From Rhodospirillales bacterium (GTDB taxonomy: Bacteria > Pseudomonadota > Alphaproteobacteria > ATCC43930 > CGMCC-115725): a DNA stretch of 36,794 nt. The notes below the pieces were generated by a model, which did not search any database, was not told where the DNA came from, and saw nothing but the letters and a program-made list of their open reading frames with translations. The translations under genes were made by a program, and so were the position numbers. Where the stretch lies: contig DAHUYF010000094.1 of assembly GCA_027315365.1 (NCBI GenBank), positions 1 to 36,794 of the forward strand, given 5' to 3'. This document shows, in pieces, positions 19,466-29,616 of this stretch (positions within the stretch are counted from its first letter, which is position 1; every line of letters begins with the position of its first letter).

Positions 19466-20230
19466 TCAACCGAGCTGCTCGGCGAGCGCGGTCTTGATCG
19501 CGCGCGCCACCGCGACGGCGTTGGGCGTATCGGAATGGACACAGATGCAGTCGGCGCGCACCCGCACCTCCTTGCCGTTGATCGAGTCGACCTTGCCTTC
19601 GGCGACCGCGCGCCGGGCGCGCTCGGCGGCGCGGACCGGGTCGACCGCGTGGTGCTCGCGGGTGATGATGAGCGCGCCGTCATCGGCATAATCGAGATCG
19701 GCGTAGTATTCCGAGATGAATCCCAGGCCGGCGGCGGTGTAGACCCTCTCGTGCTGCGTTCCGGCCATGCCGAGCACCGGCACGTCGAACACCTTGGCCG
19801 CGTCGGCCACCGCCTGCGCCACCTCGGGCGAGCGCGCCGCCATGCCGTAGAGCACGCCATGCGGCTTGATGTGGAACAGCGCCATGCCCTCGCGGTCGAG
19901 AAAGCCCTTGAGCGCACCCACCTGGTAGACGATGAGGTCGGTGAGCTCCTCGGGCTGCAGCTTCATCTCGCGCCGGCCGAAGCCCTGCAGATCGGGCAGC
20001 GAGGGATGGGCGCCGACCTGGACGCCATGCCGCTTGGCGAGCCGCACCGTGCGCGCCATCACCGTCGGGTCCGAGGCGTGGAAGCCGCAGGCGATGTTGG
20101 CGATGGTGATGTAGGGCATCATGCCCTCGTCGTCGCCCATCTTGTAGAGGCCAAAGCTCTCGCCCATGTCGCAGTTGATGGCGAGTCGCCTCGAATTTTC
20201 CCGTGCCGGCATCGCGGCGTCCTTGGTCAT
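19466..20230 (-). CDS. pxpA: 5-oxoprolinase subunit A (LamB/YcsF family)
   Basis: The 254-residue protein carries the family signature INCDMGESFGLYKMGDDEGM (split from about residue 18) with the metal/catalytic Asp, then ITIANIACGFHASDP, VGAHPSLPDLQGFGRREM and HIKPHGVLYGMA. PxpA with PxpBC converts 5-oxoproline to glutamate using ATP. The ATG at 20230 has AAGGA nine bases upstream and starts five bases after the permease stop; an in-frame ATG at 20212 also exists. The gene order transporter-pxpA-carrier-carboxylase-pxpBC implies one pathway for one imported substrate. Confidence 0.94.
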   Translation of the reverse strand: MTKDAAMPARENSRRLAINCDMGESFGLYKMGDDEGMMPYITIANIACGFHASDPTVMARTVRLAKRHGVQVGAHPSLPDLQGFGRREMKLQPEELTDLIVYQVGALKGFLDREGMALFHIKPHGVLYGMAARSPEVAQAVADAAKVFDVPVLGMAGTQHERVYTAAGLGFISEYYADLDYADDGALIITREHHAVDPVRAAERARRAVAEGKVDSINGKEVRVRADCICVHSDTPNAVAVARAIKTALAEQLG

Positions 20231-20235
20231 CGGGT

Positions 20236-21242
20236 TCAGTCCTTCAGCTTGAGCAGCAGACGATAGCGCAGCCGGTCGGCGATCACCGCCAGGATCAGCA
20301 GCACGCCGATCACCACCTCCTGCAGGTAGGACTCGATCCGCGCAAGGTCCATGCCGTTCTGGATGAGGCCGATGAAGACCGCGCCGAGCACGACGCTGCC
20401 GAGCCGGCCGACGCCGCCGCGCAGGCTGACCCCGCCGATGACGCAGGCGGCGATGGAATCGAGCGGCATCGAGGCGCCGATATTCGCCTCGCCGGTCTCT
20501 AGCCGGGCGGTGAGGATGATCCCGGCGACGGCCGCCAGGAAGCCGCACAGCACATAGGCCATGAAAAGATAGAGGCGGGTATTGATGCCCGACAGCATCG
20601 ACGCCTTGAGGTTGCCGCCGATGGCGTAGAAGTAGCGGCCCATCGGCGTCCAGCTCAGGACGACGTAGAGCCCGAGATAGAGCAGCGCCGTGACGTAGAC
20701 CGGTGCCGGGATGCCGAACAGCCGGCCGAAGCCGAAAATGTCGCCGAACGCGTCGGGCATGCCGTAGACGGGCACGCCGCTGGTGAGCGTCAGCGCGACC
20801 CCGAAGCCGATCGAGGCGGTGCCGAGCGTCATCATGAAGGGCGAGATGTCGAACAGCGCGACGCCGATGCCGTTGACGACGCCGACCAGCGTACCGGCGG
20901 CGACGCCGGCCAGCATGCCGAGCGCGATCGGTACCGCCGCGCCGGGGAACAGCCCCTTGCTGGCGGCCATGACCATGGCGCCCACCACCGAGGTGACGGC
21001 GAGCGTCTTGCCGACCGAGAGATCGAAGCCGCCGGTGAGCAGCGCCAGCATCTGCCCCATCGCCACCATGGCGAGGAAGGTCGACTGCCGGGCGACGTTG
21101 AGCAGGTTCTGGCCGGTTAGGAAGTTGGGCGAGAGCAGGCCGAAGACGACGACCGCCAGCAGCAGCAGCAGCGGCAGCACGCCGATCCGGAGCACCGCAT
21201 GCCGCCAGATTCCGGCGGCGGTGCGTGGCATCGCTTCGCTCA

Positions 21243-21243
<1 letters not shown>
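20236..21243 (-). CDS. ABC transporter permease, ribose (RbsC) type
   Basis: The 335-residue protein has many hydrophobic segments; I estimate eight to ten. It matches the branched RbsC/XylH permease family: SPNFLTGQNLLNVARQST, GGFDLSVGKTLAVTSVVGA, TLGTASIGFGVALTLTSG, PMGRYFYAIGGNLKAS and the closing PLDSIAACVIGGVSLRGGVG. It would form the inner-membrane channel with the RbsA-like ATPase. I chose the ATG at 21243 (TGATG overlap with the ATPase stop); a GTG one codon earlier is equally possible. Substrate specificity cannot be read from the permease; the operon suggests a small amide or lactam, not a sugar. Confidence 0.93.
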
Positions 21244-22793
<1,550 letters not shown>

Positions 22794-22810
22794 CGCGCGG
22801 GCTCGCCGCG

Positions 22811-23902
22811 TCAGTTGACGTTGAACACCGGTTTCCAATTCTCCGGCGCCAGCGACGAGGCGTAGTCGAAGCTGTCGATGTTGCTCTTGTCGATGACGTA
22901 GATCTTAGGGCCGACATGCTTCATGTAGGGCTTGCCTTCGAGGATGCGCACCGCCTGGTCGATGGCGACGCGGCCCTGGATCACTGCCGAATCCGTCGGC
23001 GCAGCGAGCACCCGGCCGCGCTTGATGTCCTGATAGACGCCCGGGGTGAAGTAATAGGCGAGTACCTTGACCTTGTCCGAGAGGCCGCGCTCGCGCAGCA
23101 GCTGCACCGCCGCCTCCGTCGTCGGCGAGGTGCCGACGATATAGGCGATGCCGGGATGCGCCTGGAGCGAATCCTCGACCAGTTTCATCTGCACTTCCTT
23201 GCCGGTATCGCCGTATTTGGTGTCGACGACCTCGATGTCGCTGTTCTTGACCGCGTCGAGGAAGCCCTTGTTGCCGGCTTCGACCCAGCCCGCGCCGGGC
23301 GGCCCCGGGAACCACGCCACCTGCACCTTGCCCGACCCCTTGGGATGCTGCTTGGCGATGTAGGCGCCGGCGTTGTAGCCCATCTCCTTGAACGAGACGA
23401 GCGACTTGGCGCTGACCTGCGGCGAGGAGATGCCGTTGATCACGTCGATCACCGGGATGTTCTTGGCGCGCAGCGCCGCCACCGTCTTGTTGAGGCCGTC
23501 GAGCGAGATCGAGCCGATGACCACCGCCTGCGCGCCGCCGGCGACGCAATCCTCGATCTGCGAGATCTGCTTGTTGAGGTTGGTGTAGCCGCCGGCCTCG
23601 ACCAGATGCATGGTGACGCCGAGATCCTTCGCCTCCTCGGAGACGCCGTAATCGACCGCCAGCCAATAGGCGTCCTTCATGTGCGGGAAGGACACGCAGA
23701 TGTTCCACTTCTTGTCCGCCTTCGCCAGCGGCGTGTAGTCCTTGGCGAATTTCGGGCCGTCCATGTCGAAGGGCGGATTGTGCTCCTCGACGACGAAGGG
23801 ATACCATTTCTTGCCCTGTGCCTGCGCGTCGCCGCCATCATTGGCGAGGACGAGCGCGACGCCTGCGGCGAGAGCCCCCGCAGCCATAGCCATACGCAAC
23901 AT
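22811..23902 (-). CDS. TorT-like periplasmic substrate-binding protein
   Basis: The 363-residue protein has a signal peptide (about 1-29, AMAAGALAAGVALVLA) and a type-I periplasmic binding fold. WYPFVVEEHNPPFD, ADKKWNICVSFPHMKDAYWLAVDYG and GYTNLNKQISQIEDCVAGGAQAVV split through the first half resemble E. coli TorT, the TMAO-sensing partner of TorS. No TorS- or TorR-like gene is seen; instead an RbsA/RbsC pair follows, so it most likely acts as the receptor of an importer. GAGAGG precedes the ATG by seven bases. First gene of the eight-gene operon, divergent from a LysR regulator. Ligand unknown; a lactam is the inference from context. Confidence 0.85.
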   Translation of the reverse strand: MLRMAMAAGALAAGVALVLANDGGDAQAQGKKWYPFVVEEHNPPFDMDGPKFAKDYTPLAKADKKWNICVSFPHMKDAYWLAVDYGVSEEAKDLGVTMHLVEAGGYTNLNKQISQIEDCVAGGAQAVVIGSISLDGLNKTVAALRAKNIPVIDVINGISSPQVSAKSLVSFKEMGYNAGAYIAKQHPKGSGKVQVAWFPGPPGAGWVEAGNKGFLDAVKNSDIEVVDTKYGDTGKEVQMKLVEDSLQAHPGIAYIVGTSPTTEAAVQLLRERGLSDKVKVLAYYFTPGVYQDIKRGRVLAAPTDSAVIQGRVAIDQAVRILEGKPYMKHVGPKIYVIDKSNIDSFDYASSLAPENWKPVFNVN

Positions 23903-23995
23903 TGCCAGCCTCTCTTTCTTTCCGTATCGGCCGGAGCCGTGCGGCTCCTCCACCCCTGCGCCGGACGCGGCAGGCCGCCTGCCCGAGCGGGATAA

Positions 23996-24009
23996 TTCTC
24001 TGCCGAGAA
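23996..24009. promoter_or_regulatory. Candidate LysR operator (T-N11-A dyad)
   Basis: TTCTC (23996-24000) and GAGAA (24005-24009) form a 5-base dyad around TGCC and fit the T-N11-A rule of LysR boxes. It lies midway between the divergent torT-like and lysR genes. TAAAAT (24021-24026) in an AT-rich patch could be the lysR -10 box. No convincing -35 was found for either direction. Confidence 0.4.
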
Positions 24010-24060
24010 ACTTTGCGATGTAAAATTAATTATGGCCCATTGTTGAATTCGGAAAAACCG

Positions 24061-24987
24061 ATGTCTCTCACCCTCCGCCAAATCCGCTATTTCATTGCCG
24101 TCTCCGAATCGGGGAAGATGTCGGCCGCAGCCGCGTCACTCGGTGTATCGCAATCGGCGATAACCGAAGCCCTGAAGGCGCTGGAGACCGACACCGGCGC
24201 CAAGCTGCTGCGCCGGCACCGCAGCGGCGTCAGCCTGACCCGGGAGGGCTACCAGTTCCTGCGCGAGGCGCGCCGGGTGATGAGCGCCGTCGCCGACGCG
24301 ACGCAGGCGGTGCGGGCGGCGCCGACGCGCCCGGCCGGGCGCTTCACGCTGGGGGTCAGCTACACCGTGGCGGGCTATTTCCTGCCGCCGCTGCTGGCGC
24401 GCTTCCGCCGTGCCTTCCCCGAGGTGGAGGTGGCGCTGATCGAGCAGGAACGCGCGGCGATCGAGGGCCTGCTCGATGCCGGCCGGCTCGACATGGGCAT
24501 GATCCTGACGGGGAATCTGCGCAGCAAGCAGCTCGATGCCGACGTGCTGATCCGCTCCAAGCGGCGGCTGTGGCTGCCCGCCAACCACCGTTTCCTGCGC
24601 CAGAAGCGGGTGACGCTGAGCGACGTGGCGGAAGAGCCCTACATCATGCTGACCGTCGACGAGGCGGCGAAGACGGCGCGGCGCTATTGGCGGCAGGCGA
24701 AGCTCGCGCCGAAGGTGGTGTTCGAGACCGCCTCGGTCGAGGCGGTCCGCGACATGGTCGCGCACGGCATGGGGGTCGCCATCCTGTCGGACATGGTCTA
24801 TCGCCCCTGGTCGCTCGACGGCGACCGGGTCGAGGCGCGCGCACTCAGCGACGCGGTGCCGAGCATGGACGTGGCGCTGGTGTGGAAGCGGGACGGCGCG
24901 CTGAGCGAGGGCGCGGCCGCCTTTGCCGAGTTCTGCGGCTTCACCTGCAACGCGCCCGCCGCGGCGCGCCTGCCGCTCGGCCGCTGA
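24061..24987 (+). CDS. LysR family transcriptional regulator
   Basis: The 308-residue protein has the LysR winged helix at the N-terminus (about 1-62): LTLRQIRYFIAVSESGKMSAAAASLGVSQSAITEALKALE, split. The effector-binding domain starts near 92 (FTLGVSYTVAGYFLPPLL) with the usual two-lobe pattern. It would bind between itself and the divergent eight-gene transporter/pxp operon, and so is the likely controller of that operon, activated by the substrate or its product. It converges with the PLP-enzyme gene with only five bases between stops. I chose the ATG at 24061, as the helix-turn-helix begins at once after it; the SD is weak. Confidence 0.93.
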   Translation: MSLTLRQIRYFIAVSESGKMSAAAASLGVSQSAITEALKALETDTGAKLLRRHRSGVSLTREGYQFLREARRVMSAVADATQAVRAAPTRPAGRFTLGVSYTVAGYFLPPLLARFRRAFPEVEVALIEQERAAIEGLLDAGRLDMGMILTGNLRSKQLDADVLIRSKRRLWLPANHRFLRQKRVTLSDVAEEPYIMLTVDEAAKTARRYWRQAKLAPKVVFETASVEAVRDMVAHGMGVAILSDMVYRPWSLDGDRVEARALSDAVPSMDVALVWKRDGALSEGAAAFAEFCGFTCNAPAAARLPLGR

Positions 24988-24992
24988 GGCGG

Positions 24993-26600
24993 TCAGGCGG
25001 CCGCTTGGCGCTCCGCGTCGGCGCGGGCAATGGCGTCGAAATGGCGCAGCAGCAGCGCGAGCTTGGCGAGGATGAGGCGCACCTGCTCGAATTCGCGGTC
25101 GAGCGCGGCAAACGATGCGGCCTCGTCCGCCGCCGACCAGCACTCCGAGACGACGCGCGCGCCGGCGCTGATGCGCAGCGCCGCGGCGGCGATGCCGCCG
25201 GGCAGCGTCAGCGCCACCGGCTGCCCGATATGGCAGAGCTGCGCGCCGAGCCGGCGCTGGGCGGAGGACAGGCGCGACGGCAGCAGCGGCGTCACGTCCC
25301 GGTTGAGCGCGCGGTAGAGGATGGCTGTCTCGGCCGGGCCGAGCGCGCGACCGGCGTGCCGCACCAGGAAGGGGAAGATGGTGCGCGATGCCATCTCCTC
25401 GTCCAGGGCGGCGTCGGCCTGCCGCTCGTATTCGGGCAGCAGGTCGAGCGTCTCCTCGCCGGCGATGAGGCCGGGGACGATCTCCGCGAAGCGGGCAAGC
25501 GCTGCACGGCGGAAGCCCTGCGGCACCGCGAAATAGTCGCGCATCTCGCGCAGCGCGGCGGTCCAGCGCAGCAGCTGCCCGATATTGGCGTGCTCGACGA
25601 GGCCGTCGCGCAGCCCGTTCCAGCCGCGCGGCCAGTCGCTGCGGCTGGTGTAGTCGGCGAGGCCGGGCGGCAGGCGCGGCACCGTGCCAAAGCGCCGGGC
25701 GAGCGCGCCGGGCACCAGCAGCGCGCCGCTGAAGGGCGGGCCGGTGAAGAATTTCGAGCCGGTGATCATCACCATGTCGCCCTGCTCGAGATGCGCCGCC
25801 AGCCGGGCGCGGCCGAGGCGCAGCTGGCAGGCGTCGATCACCAGCTGCACGCGCTCGCCGTGGCGGGCGCGGATCTCGGCGAGGCAGGCGGCGCTCGGGC
25901 AGCGCGCGCCGAGCTTGGAATGATCCATCGCATGCAGCAGCACGCCGCGGCCGGCGGCCACCGCCTCGGCGACGGCGGCGAGCACGGCCGCGTCGATCTC
26001 GGCGAGCGCGCGCAGGCGCCCGGCCTCGCGCAGCGGGATGCCGACGCTCGCGACGTCCTCGGCGAGCCCGGCGATGGGATCGCCCTTCTCGACCGGGGCG
26101 CCCTGCGCGGTGAGCGTGCCGAAATGCCGGCCGCAACTGGCGTAGGCGACGCCGCTGCCGGTCTCGTCGGCGGCGGCGATGATGCTCGCCATCGGCGTGC
26201 CGAGGCGGGCGCGGGCGAGGAAGACCGCGTGCAGCCCGGTGTCGGTGCCGGAGGGCGAGAAGACGATGTCGGCGCCGCTGCCAGCCAGCCCGAGGAGCGC
26301 GAGAAGCTCGGCGCGCAGCGCCTCGACCTGCGCCTCGACCGCCGTCTCGAGCCCGTCGCGCGCGGCGGCGCGGGCGAGATCCTCGCGCTCTGCCTCGGCC
26401 GCGGCAAAGCCGCGCTCGGAGATCGAGGTCGCGGTCGAGGAGGCGAAGGTAAAGGCCTCGGGGCGCGGATACGGCCGGCAGCCGTAGAAATTGAGCTGGG
26501 TCGCGGGATCGAGCCGCAGCCGCGTGTCGCCGCCCGAGGCGAGCAGATGCTCCACCGGCGCGAAGAGCTCGGCGAGGCGGGAAAAGGCGATCGCGCTCAT
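24993..26600 (-). CDS. PLP-dependent fold-type-I enzyme, aminotransferase class V-like, unknown reaction
   Basis: The 535-residue protein is not one I can name. SPSGTDTGLHA (115-125) looks like the PLP-phosphate loop, VIDACQLRLG (254-263) holds the Asp that contacts the PLP nitrogen, and ITGSKFFTGPPFSGAL (279-294) carries the likely Schiff-base Lys283. These match the class V aminotransferase/cysteine desulfurase/kynureninase branch. The C-terminal 150 residues (after about 385) do not resemble the usual small domain. It starts seven bases after the stop of an ATP-grasp gene, with GAGG six bases before the ATG, so the two are cotranscribed and may act in sequence. No sulfur-carrier gene is nearby, which speaks against an ordinary desulfurase. 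Confidence 0.75.
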   Translation of the reverse strand: MSAIAFSRLAELFAPVEHLLASGGDTRLRLDPATQLNFYGCRPYPRPEAFTFASSTATSISERGFAAAEAEREDLARAAARDGLETAVEAQVEALRAELLALLGLAGSGADIVFSPSGTDTGLHAVFLARARLGTPMASIIAAADETGSGVAYASCGRHFGTLTAQGAPVEKGDPIAGLAEDVASVGIPLREAGRLRALAEIDAAVLAAVAEAVAAGRGVLLHAMDHSKLGARCPSAACLAEIRARHGERVQLVIDACQLRLGRARLAAHLEQGDMVMITGSKFFTGPPFSGALLVPGALARRFGTVPRLPPGLADYTSRSDWPRGWNGLRDGLVEHANIGQLLRWTAALREMRDYFAVPQGFRRAALARFAEIVPGLIAGEETLDLLPEYERQADAALDEEMASRTIFPFLVRHAGRALGPAETAILYRALNRDVTPLLPSRLSSAQRRLGAQLCHIGQPVALTLPGGIAAAALRISAGARVVSECWSAADEAASFAALDREFEQVRLILAKLALLLRHFDAIARADAERQAAA

Positions 26601-26607
26601 CGCCGCC

Positions 26608-27834
26608 TCACCCCGCCGCCCGGCGGCGCAGCAGCGCGCGAAACGCCTCGAACACCGTGTGCATCTGCGGGCGCTTGTACGGGAAGATCTCGGGGCTATC
26701 CATCGCATGCACGATCATCGCGATGTCGGCCTCGAACAGCAGCAGCCGCCCGTCCGGGGTCTCGGCGCAGTCGATGCCGAAATAATCGAGCCCGACGCGC
26801 TCGGCGATGGCGGCGAGCGCGTCGGCGTGGCGGCGTGCGAAGCCGGTGGCGAATTCCGCCATGAACGCCGCCTCTTCGGCGCGTTTGGCGGCGCTCGCCC
26901 GCATGTTGGCGTTGAGATAGTAGATCATCCACTGCTCGGCGATCGCCATGTGGCAGGCATAGGCCGCGCCGTCGATGAAGACGATGCGGTACTTGCGGAA
27001 GAGGCCGTCCGCCCCGCGGTAGTCGATGAAGCGCGAGACGTAGAACTCCGCCTCGCCGCGCTCGGCGAGATAGGCGGGCAGCGCCGCCGCGGCGTCGAGC
27101 TTGCGCAGCCCGCGCCCGGCATGGGAGCCCACCGGGCGCACGATCAGCGGAAAGGCGCCGTCGGGCAGCAGGTCGCCCACCGCGACCGCACCGGCGGCCA
27201 GACGCTGCAGGCTGGTGCGGTCGAGCCGCGCGGTCATCGGCACGGCCAGCCCGGGCGCGCCGTCGAGCAGCGCGAAGAGCCGCTCGCGCGACAGCTGGCG
27301 CACGCGCTCGGGCCGGTTCAGCACCGGCCGCGGCCAGGCCCGGACCAGCCGCTCGATGGCGGCGAGGACCGGCAGATTGTCGTCGGACTCGCCGACGGCG
27401 ACGAAGGCCACGTCGTGCTCGGGAAGCGCCGTCGGCAGCTCCTCCCCCGGCCCGACGTAGAGCGTCTCGAGGGCGATGTCGGAGCCTTCGAGCAGGAATT
27501 CGAGCGGCGTGTTGGTGCCGAGATCGCCGGGCGCGGCGAAGGCGAGCAGCCGGAGCGCCGGCGCCGCGGCGGCGCAGGGCGAGCGATAGAGGCGCCGGAT
27601 CGACAGCGCCTCCGCCTGGCGCGCGATGCCGTCCTCGAGATTGCCGAAGAGCTGCTCGACGACGGCGAGGTCCATCAGCGCCGCCGCGTCCTCGCGATGG
27701 TAGATGTACTTGCCGATGAGCTCGCGCCAGAGCGGCGTCAAATCCTGGCCTTCGAACATCATCCGCGACAGCTTGGCGACGCCGATCGGCATCGCCCGCT
27801 TGTCCTCGCCGCCCACTGGCGCGCCGCTATCCAT
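26608..27834 (-). CDS. ATP-grasp domain protein, unknown ligase
   Basis: The 408-residue protein has an N-terminal helical region (about 1-95), a pre-ATP-grasp part with VGESDDNLPVLAAIERL and RPVLNRPERV, and a RimK/glutathione-synthetase-like ATP-grasp fold. IVRPVGSHAGRGLRKLD is the nucleotide/glycine loop, EFYVSRFIDY the hinge, and GLDYFGIDCAETPDGRLLLFEADIA the metal-binding end, with Asp where many family members have Asn. Such enzymes join a carboxylate to an amine via an acyl phosphate; the substrates are unknown. It is followed by a PLP enzyme in the same operon. Start uncertain: ATG 27834 or in-frame ATG 27792, both with poor SDs. Confidence 0.75.
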   Translation of the reverse strand: MDSGAPVGGEDKRAMPIGVAKLSRMMFEGQDLTPLWRELIGKYIYHREDAAALMDLAVVEQLFGNLEDGIARQAEALSIRRLYRSPCAAAAPALRLLAFAAPGDLGTNTPLEFLLEGSDIALETLYVGPGEELPTALPEHDVAFVAVGESDDNLPVLAAIERLVRAWPRPVLNRPERVRQLSRERLFALLDGAPGLAVPMTARLDRTSLQRLAAGAVAVGDLLPDGAFPLIVRPVGSHAGRGLRKLDAAAALPAYLAERGEAEFYVSRFIDYRGADGLFRKYRIVFIDGAAYACHMAIAEQWMIYYLNANMRASAAKRAEEAAFMAEFATGFARRHADALAAIAERVGLDYFGIDCAETPDGRLLLFEADIAMIVHAMDSPEIFPYKRPQMHTVFEAFRALLRRRAAG

Positions 27835-28012
27835 GGAAGCCTGCCGTCTCGCTGCCGCGGACGCGCCGACGCGCGCCGCTCTCTCAGGGGTAAGCCCATT
27901 TGGTTAAAAAGCCTTGAATTCCCGAAGATTCGGTCGGCTGCGGCAAATCGCGCAGCGCCGGCGCTCGGGGGCAAGCGCTGCCCGGTCAACCACTTAACCC
28001 TACGTCAAGGAC

Positions 28013-28029
28013 TTGGCCCGATATTTGCA
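28013..28029 (+). promoter_or_regulatory. Candidate sigma-54 (-24/-12) promoter of rpoN
   Basis: TTGGCCCG (28013-28020), four bases, then TTGCA (28025-28029) match YTGGCACG-N4-TTGCW with one mismatch. The invariant GG (28015-28016) and GC (28027-28028) are exactly ten bases apart. The predicted start is near 28040, 24 bases before the rpoN ATG. Confidence 0.55.
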
Positions 28030-28063
28030 GTCATGACTTGCTTCGGGCTATAAGCCTCTCATC

Positions 28064-29506
28064 ATGGCGCTCTCCCAGAGGCTCGATCTCCGTCAGACGC
28101 AGGCGCTCGTCATGACGCCGCAGCTGCAGCAGGCGATCAAGCTGCTGCAGCTCTCCAACATGGAGCTTTCCGCCTTCATCGAGGGCGAACTCGAGCAGAA
28201 CCCGCTGTTGGAGCGCGACGACGCGCCGGCCGAGGGCGCCGTCGAGGCGGCCGAGCCCGCCGCCACGGCCGAGGAGCACGAGGAGGTCGAGCGCTGGCAG
28301 GAGACGGCGGGGAGCGAGGGCGAGGGCAATCTCGACCTCGCCGGCGATCCCGCCGCCTGGCAGAGCCGGCTGACCCGGCCGCAGCCGGGCGAGACGCTGC
28401 CCGGCCTCGACCAGACGCTGAGCCGCCCCATCACCTTGCGCGACCATCTGTCGGCGCAGCTCTCGGTCGATCTCGCCGATCCCGTCGACCGCGTCATCGG
28501 CACGCATCTCATCGACATGATCGACGATGCCGGCTACCTCCAGGGCGCCCTCGCCGATGTCGCCGAGCGGCTCGATTGCGAGGTGGCGCGGGTCGAGGCC
28601 ACGCTCAAGCTGATGCAGCGTTTCGATCCGCCGGGCATCTTCGCGCGCGATCTCGCCGAATGCCTGGCGCTCCAGCTCGAGGACCGCAACCGGCTCGACC
28701 CGGCGATGCGCGCGCTGGTCGACAATCTGCCGCTGCTGGCGAGCCGCGACGGCCAGGCGCTGATGAAGCTGTGCGGCGTCGATGCCGAGGACCTCACCGA
28801 CATGGTCGCCGAGCTCAAGGCGCTCAATCCCAAGCCCGGCCTCGCCTTCGACCAGGCCGCGGCCGAGCCGGTGGTGCCCGACGTGCTGGTGCGGCCGCAA
28901 GGCGCGGGCTTCGCCATCGAGCTCAACAACGACACGCTGCCGCGGGTGCTGGTCAACAACCGCTATTACGCCGAGGTGTCGGGCGCCGCGCGCAACAAAT
29001 CCGACAAGGATTATCTCGCCGAGCGCTATCAGCAGGCCAATTGGCTGGTCAAGGCGCTGCATCAGCGCGCCACCACCATCCTCAAGGTCGCCACCGAGAT
29101 CGTGCGCCAGCAGGAAGGCTTCTTCCGCCACGGCGTGCAGCATCTCCGGCCGCTGGTGCTGCGCGACATCGCCGCGGCGATCGAGATGCATGAGAGCACG
29201 GTGAGCCGCGTCACCTCGAACAAGTACATGGCCACGCCGCGCGGCATCTACGAGCTCAAATACTTCTTCACCTCGGCGATCGCCGCGGCGAGCGGCGGCG
29301 AGGCGCTCTCGGCCGAGGCGGTGCGCTTTCGCATCAAGGCGCTGATCGAGGCCGAGGCGGCGGACGTTCTCTCCGACGACCGCATCGTCGATATCCTGCT
29401 CAAGGAGGGCATCGACATCGCCCGGCGCACCGTGGCCAAGTACCGCGAGGCGATGCGCATCCCCTCCTCGGTGCAGCGCCGGCGCGAACGCTCGCTGACG
29501 CTGTGA
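28064..29506 (+). CDS. rpoN: RNA polymerase sigma-54 factor
   Basis: The 480-residue protein has the sigma-54 layout. The Gln/Leu-rich activator-interacting region I is at the N-terminus (LRQTQALVMTPQLQQAIKLLQLSNMEL, split, about 9-35), followed by an acidic region II (about 50-95). The core-binding domain comes next, then the helix-turn-helix near 365-390 (IAAAIEMHESTVSRVTSNKY). The RpoN box ARRTVAKYRE (453-462) reads the -24 element. It directs transcription of genes that need enhancer-binding activators (nitrogen, motility, envelope functions). It is followed by hpf and ptsN, the standard order. No clear SD is visible before the ATG. Confidence 0.97.
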   Translation: MALSQRLDLRQTQALVMTPQLQQAIKLLQLSNMELSAFIEGELEQNPLLERDDAPAEGAVEAAEPAATAEEHEEVERWQETAGSEGEGNLDLAGDPAAWQSRLTRPQPGETLPGLDQTLSRPITLRDHLSAQLSVDLADPVDRVIGTHLIDMIDDAGYLQGALADVAERLDCEVARVEATLKLMQRFDPPGIFARDLAECLALQLEDRNRLDPAMRALVDNLPLLASRDGQALMKLCGVDAEDLTDMVAELKALNPKPGLAFDQAAAEPVVPDVLVRPQGAGFAIELNNDTLPRVLVNNRYYAEVSGAARNKSDKDYLAERYQQANWLVKALHQRATTILKVATEIVRQQEGFFRHGVQHLRPLVLRDIAAAIEMHESTVSRVTSNKYMATPRGIYELKYFFTSAIAAASGGEALSAEAVRFRIKALIEAEAADVLSDDRIVDILLKEGIDIARRTVAKYREAMRIPSSVQRRRERSLTL

Positions 29507-29518
29507 CCGAGAGGCGGC

Positions 29519-29548
29519 TTGACACCCCGGCGAGGCCGGGTCCATAAG
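29519..29548 (+). promoter_or_regulatory. Candidate internal promoter for hpf-ptsN
   Basis: TTGACA (29519-29524) and CATAAG (29543-29548) are 18 bases apart, starting 13 bases after the rpoN stop. A CCCGG-cgagg-CCGGG hairpin (29526-29540) sits in the spacer. This would let hpf be expressed without rpoN. Confidence 0.4.
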
Positions 29549-29616
29549 GTGGCCCGCCCGGGGAGGGCCGGCGTACCACAGGCGTTCCCGACAGTGTGAG
29601 TGGTCCGGTAGGAGCC

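Noticed and set aside
22811-23902. Complete TMAO sensing system (TorT-TorS-TorR)
   Set aside because: No histidine kinase or response regulator gene lies nearby; only the TorT-like protein is present, with transporter genes.
24993-26600. Cysteine desulfurase of an Fe-S cluster or sulfur transfer operon
   Set aside because: No catalytic Cys loop of the usual type was recognised, the protein is much longer than IscS/SufS, and no Isc, Suf or Csd partner is nearby.
24570-26864. 764-codon plus-strand frame spanning lysR and the PLP-enzyme gene
   Set aside because: It overlaps two supported genes and its product is low-complexity Arg/Ala/Gly sequence.
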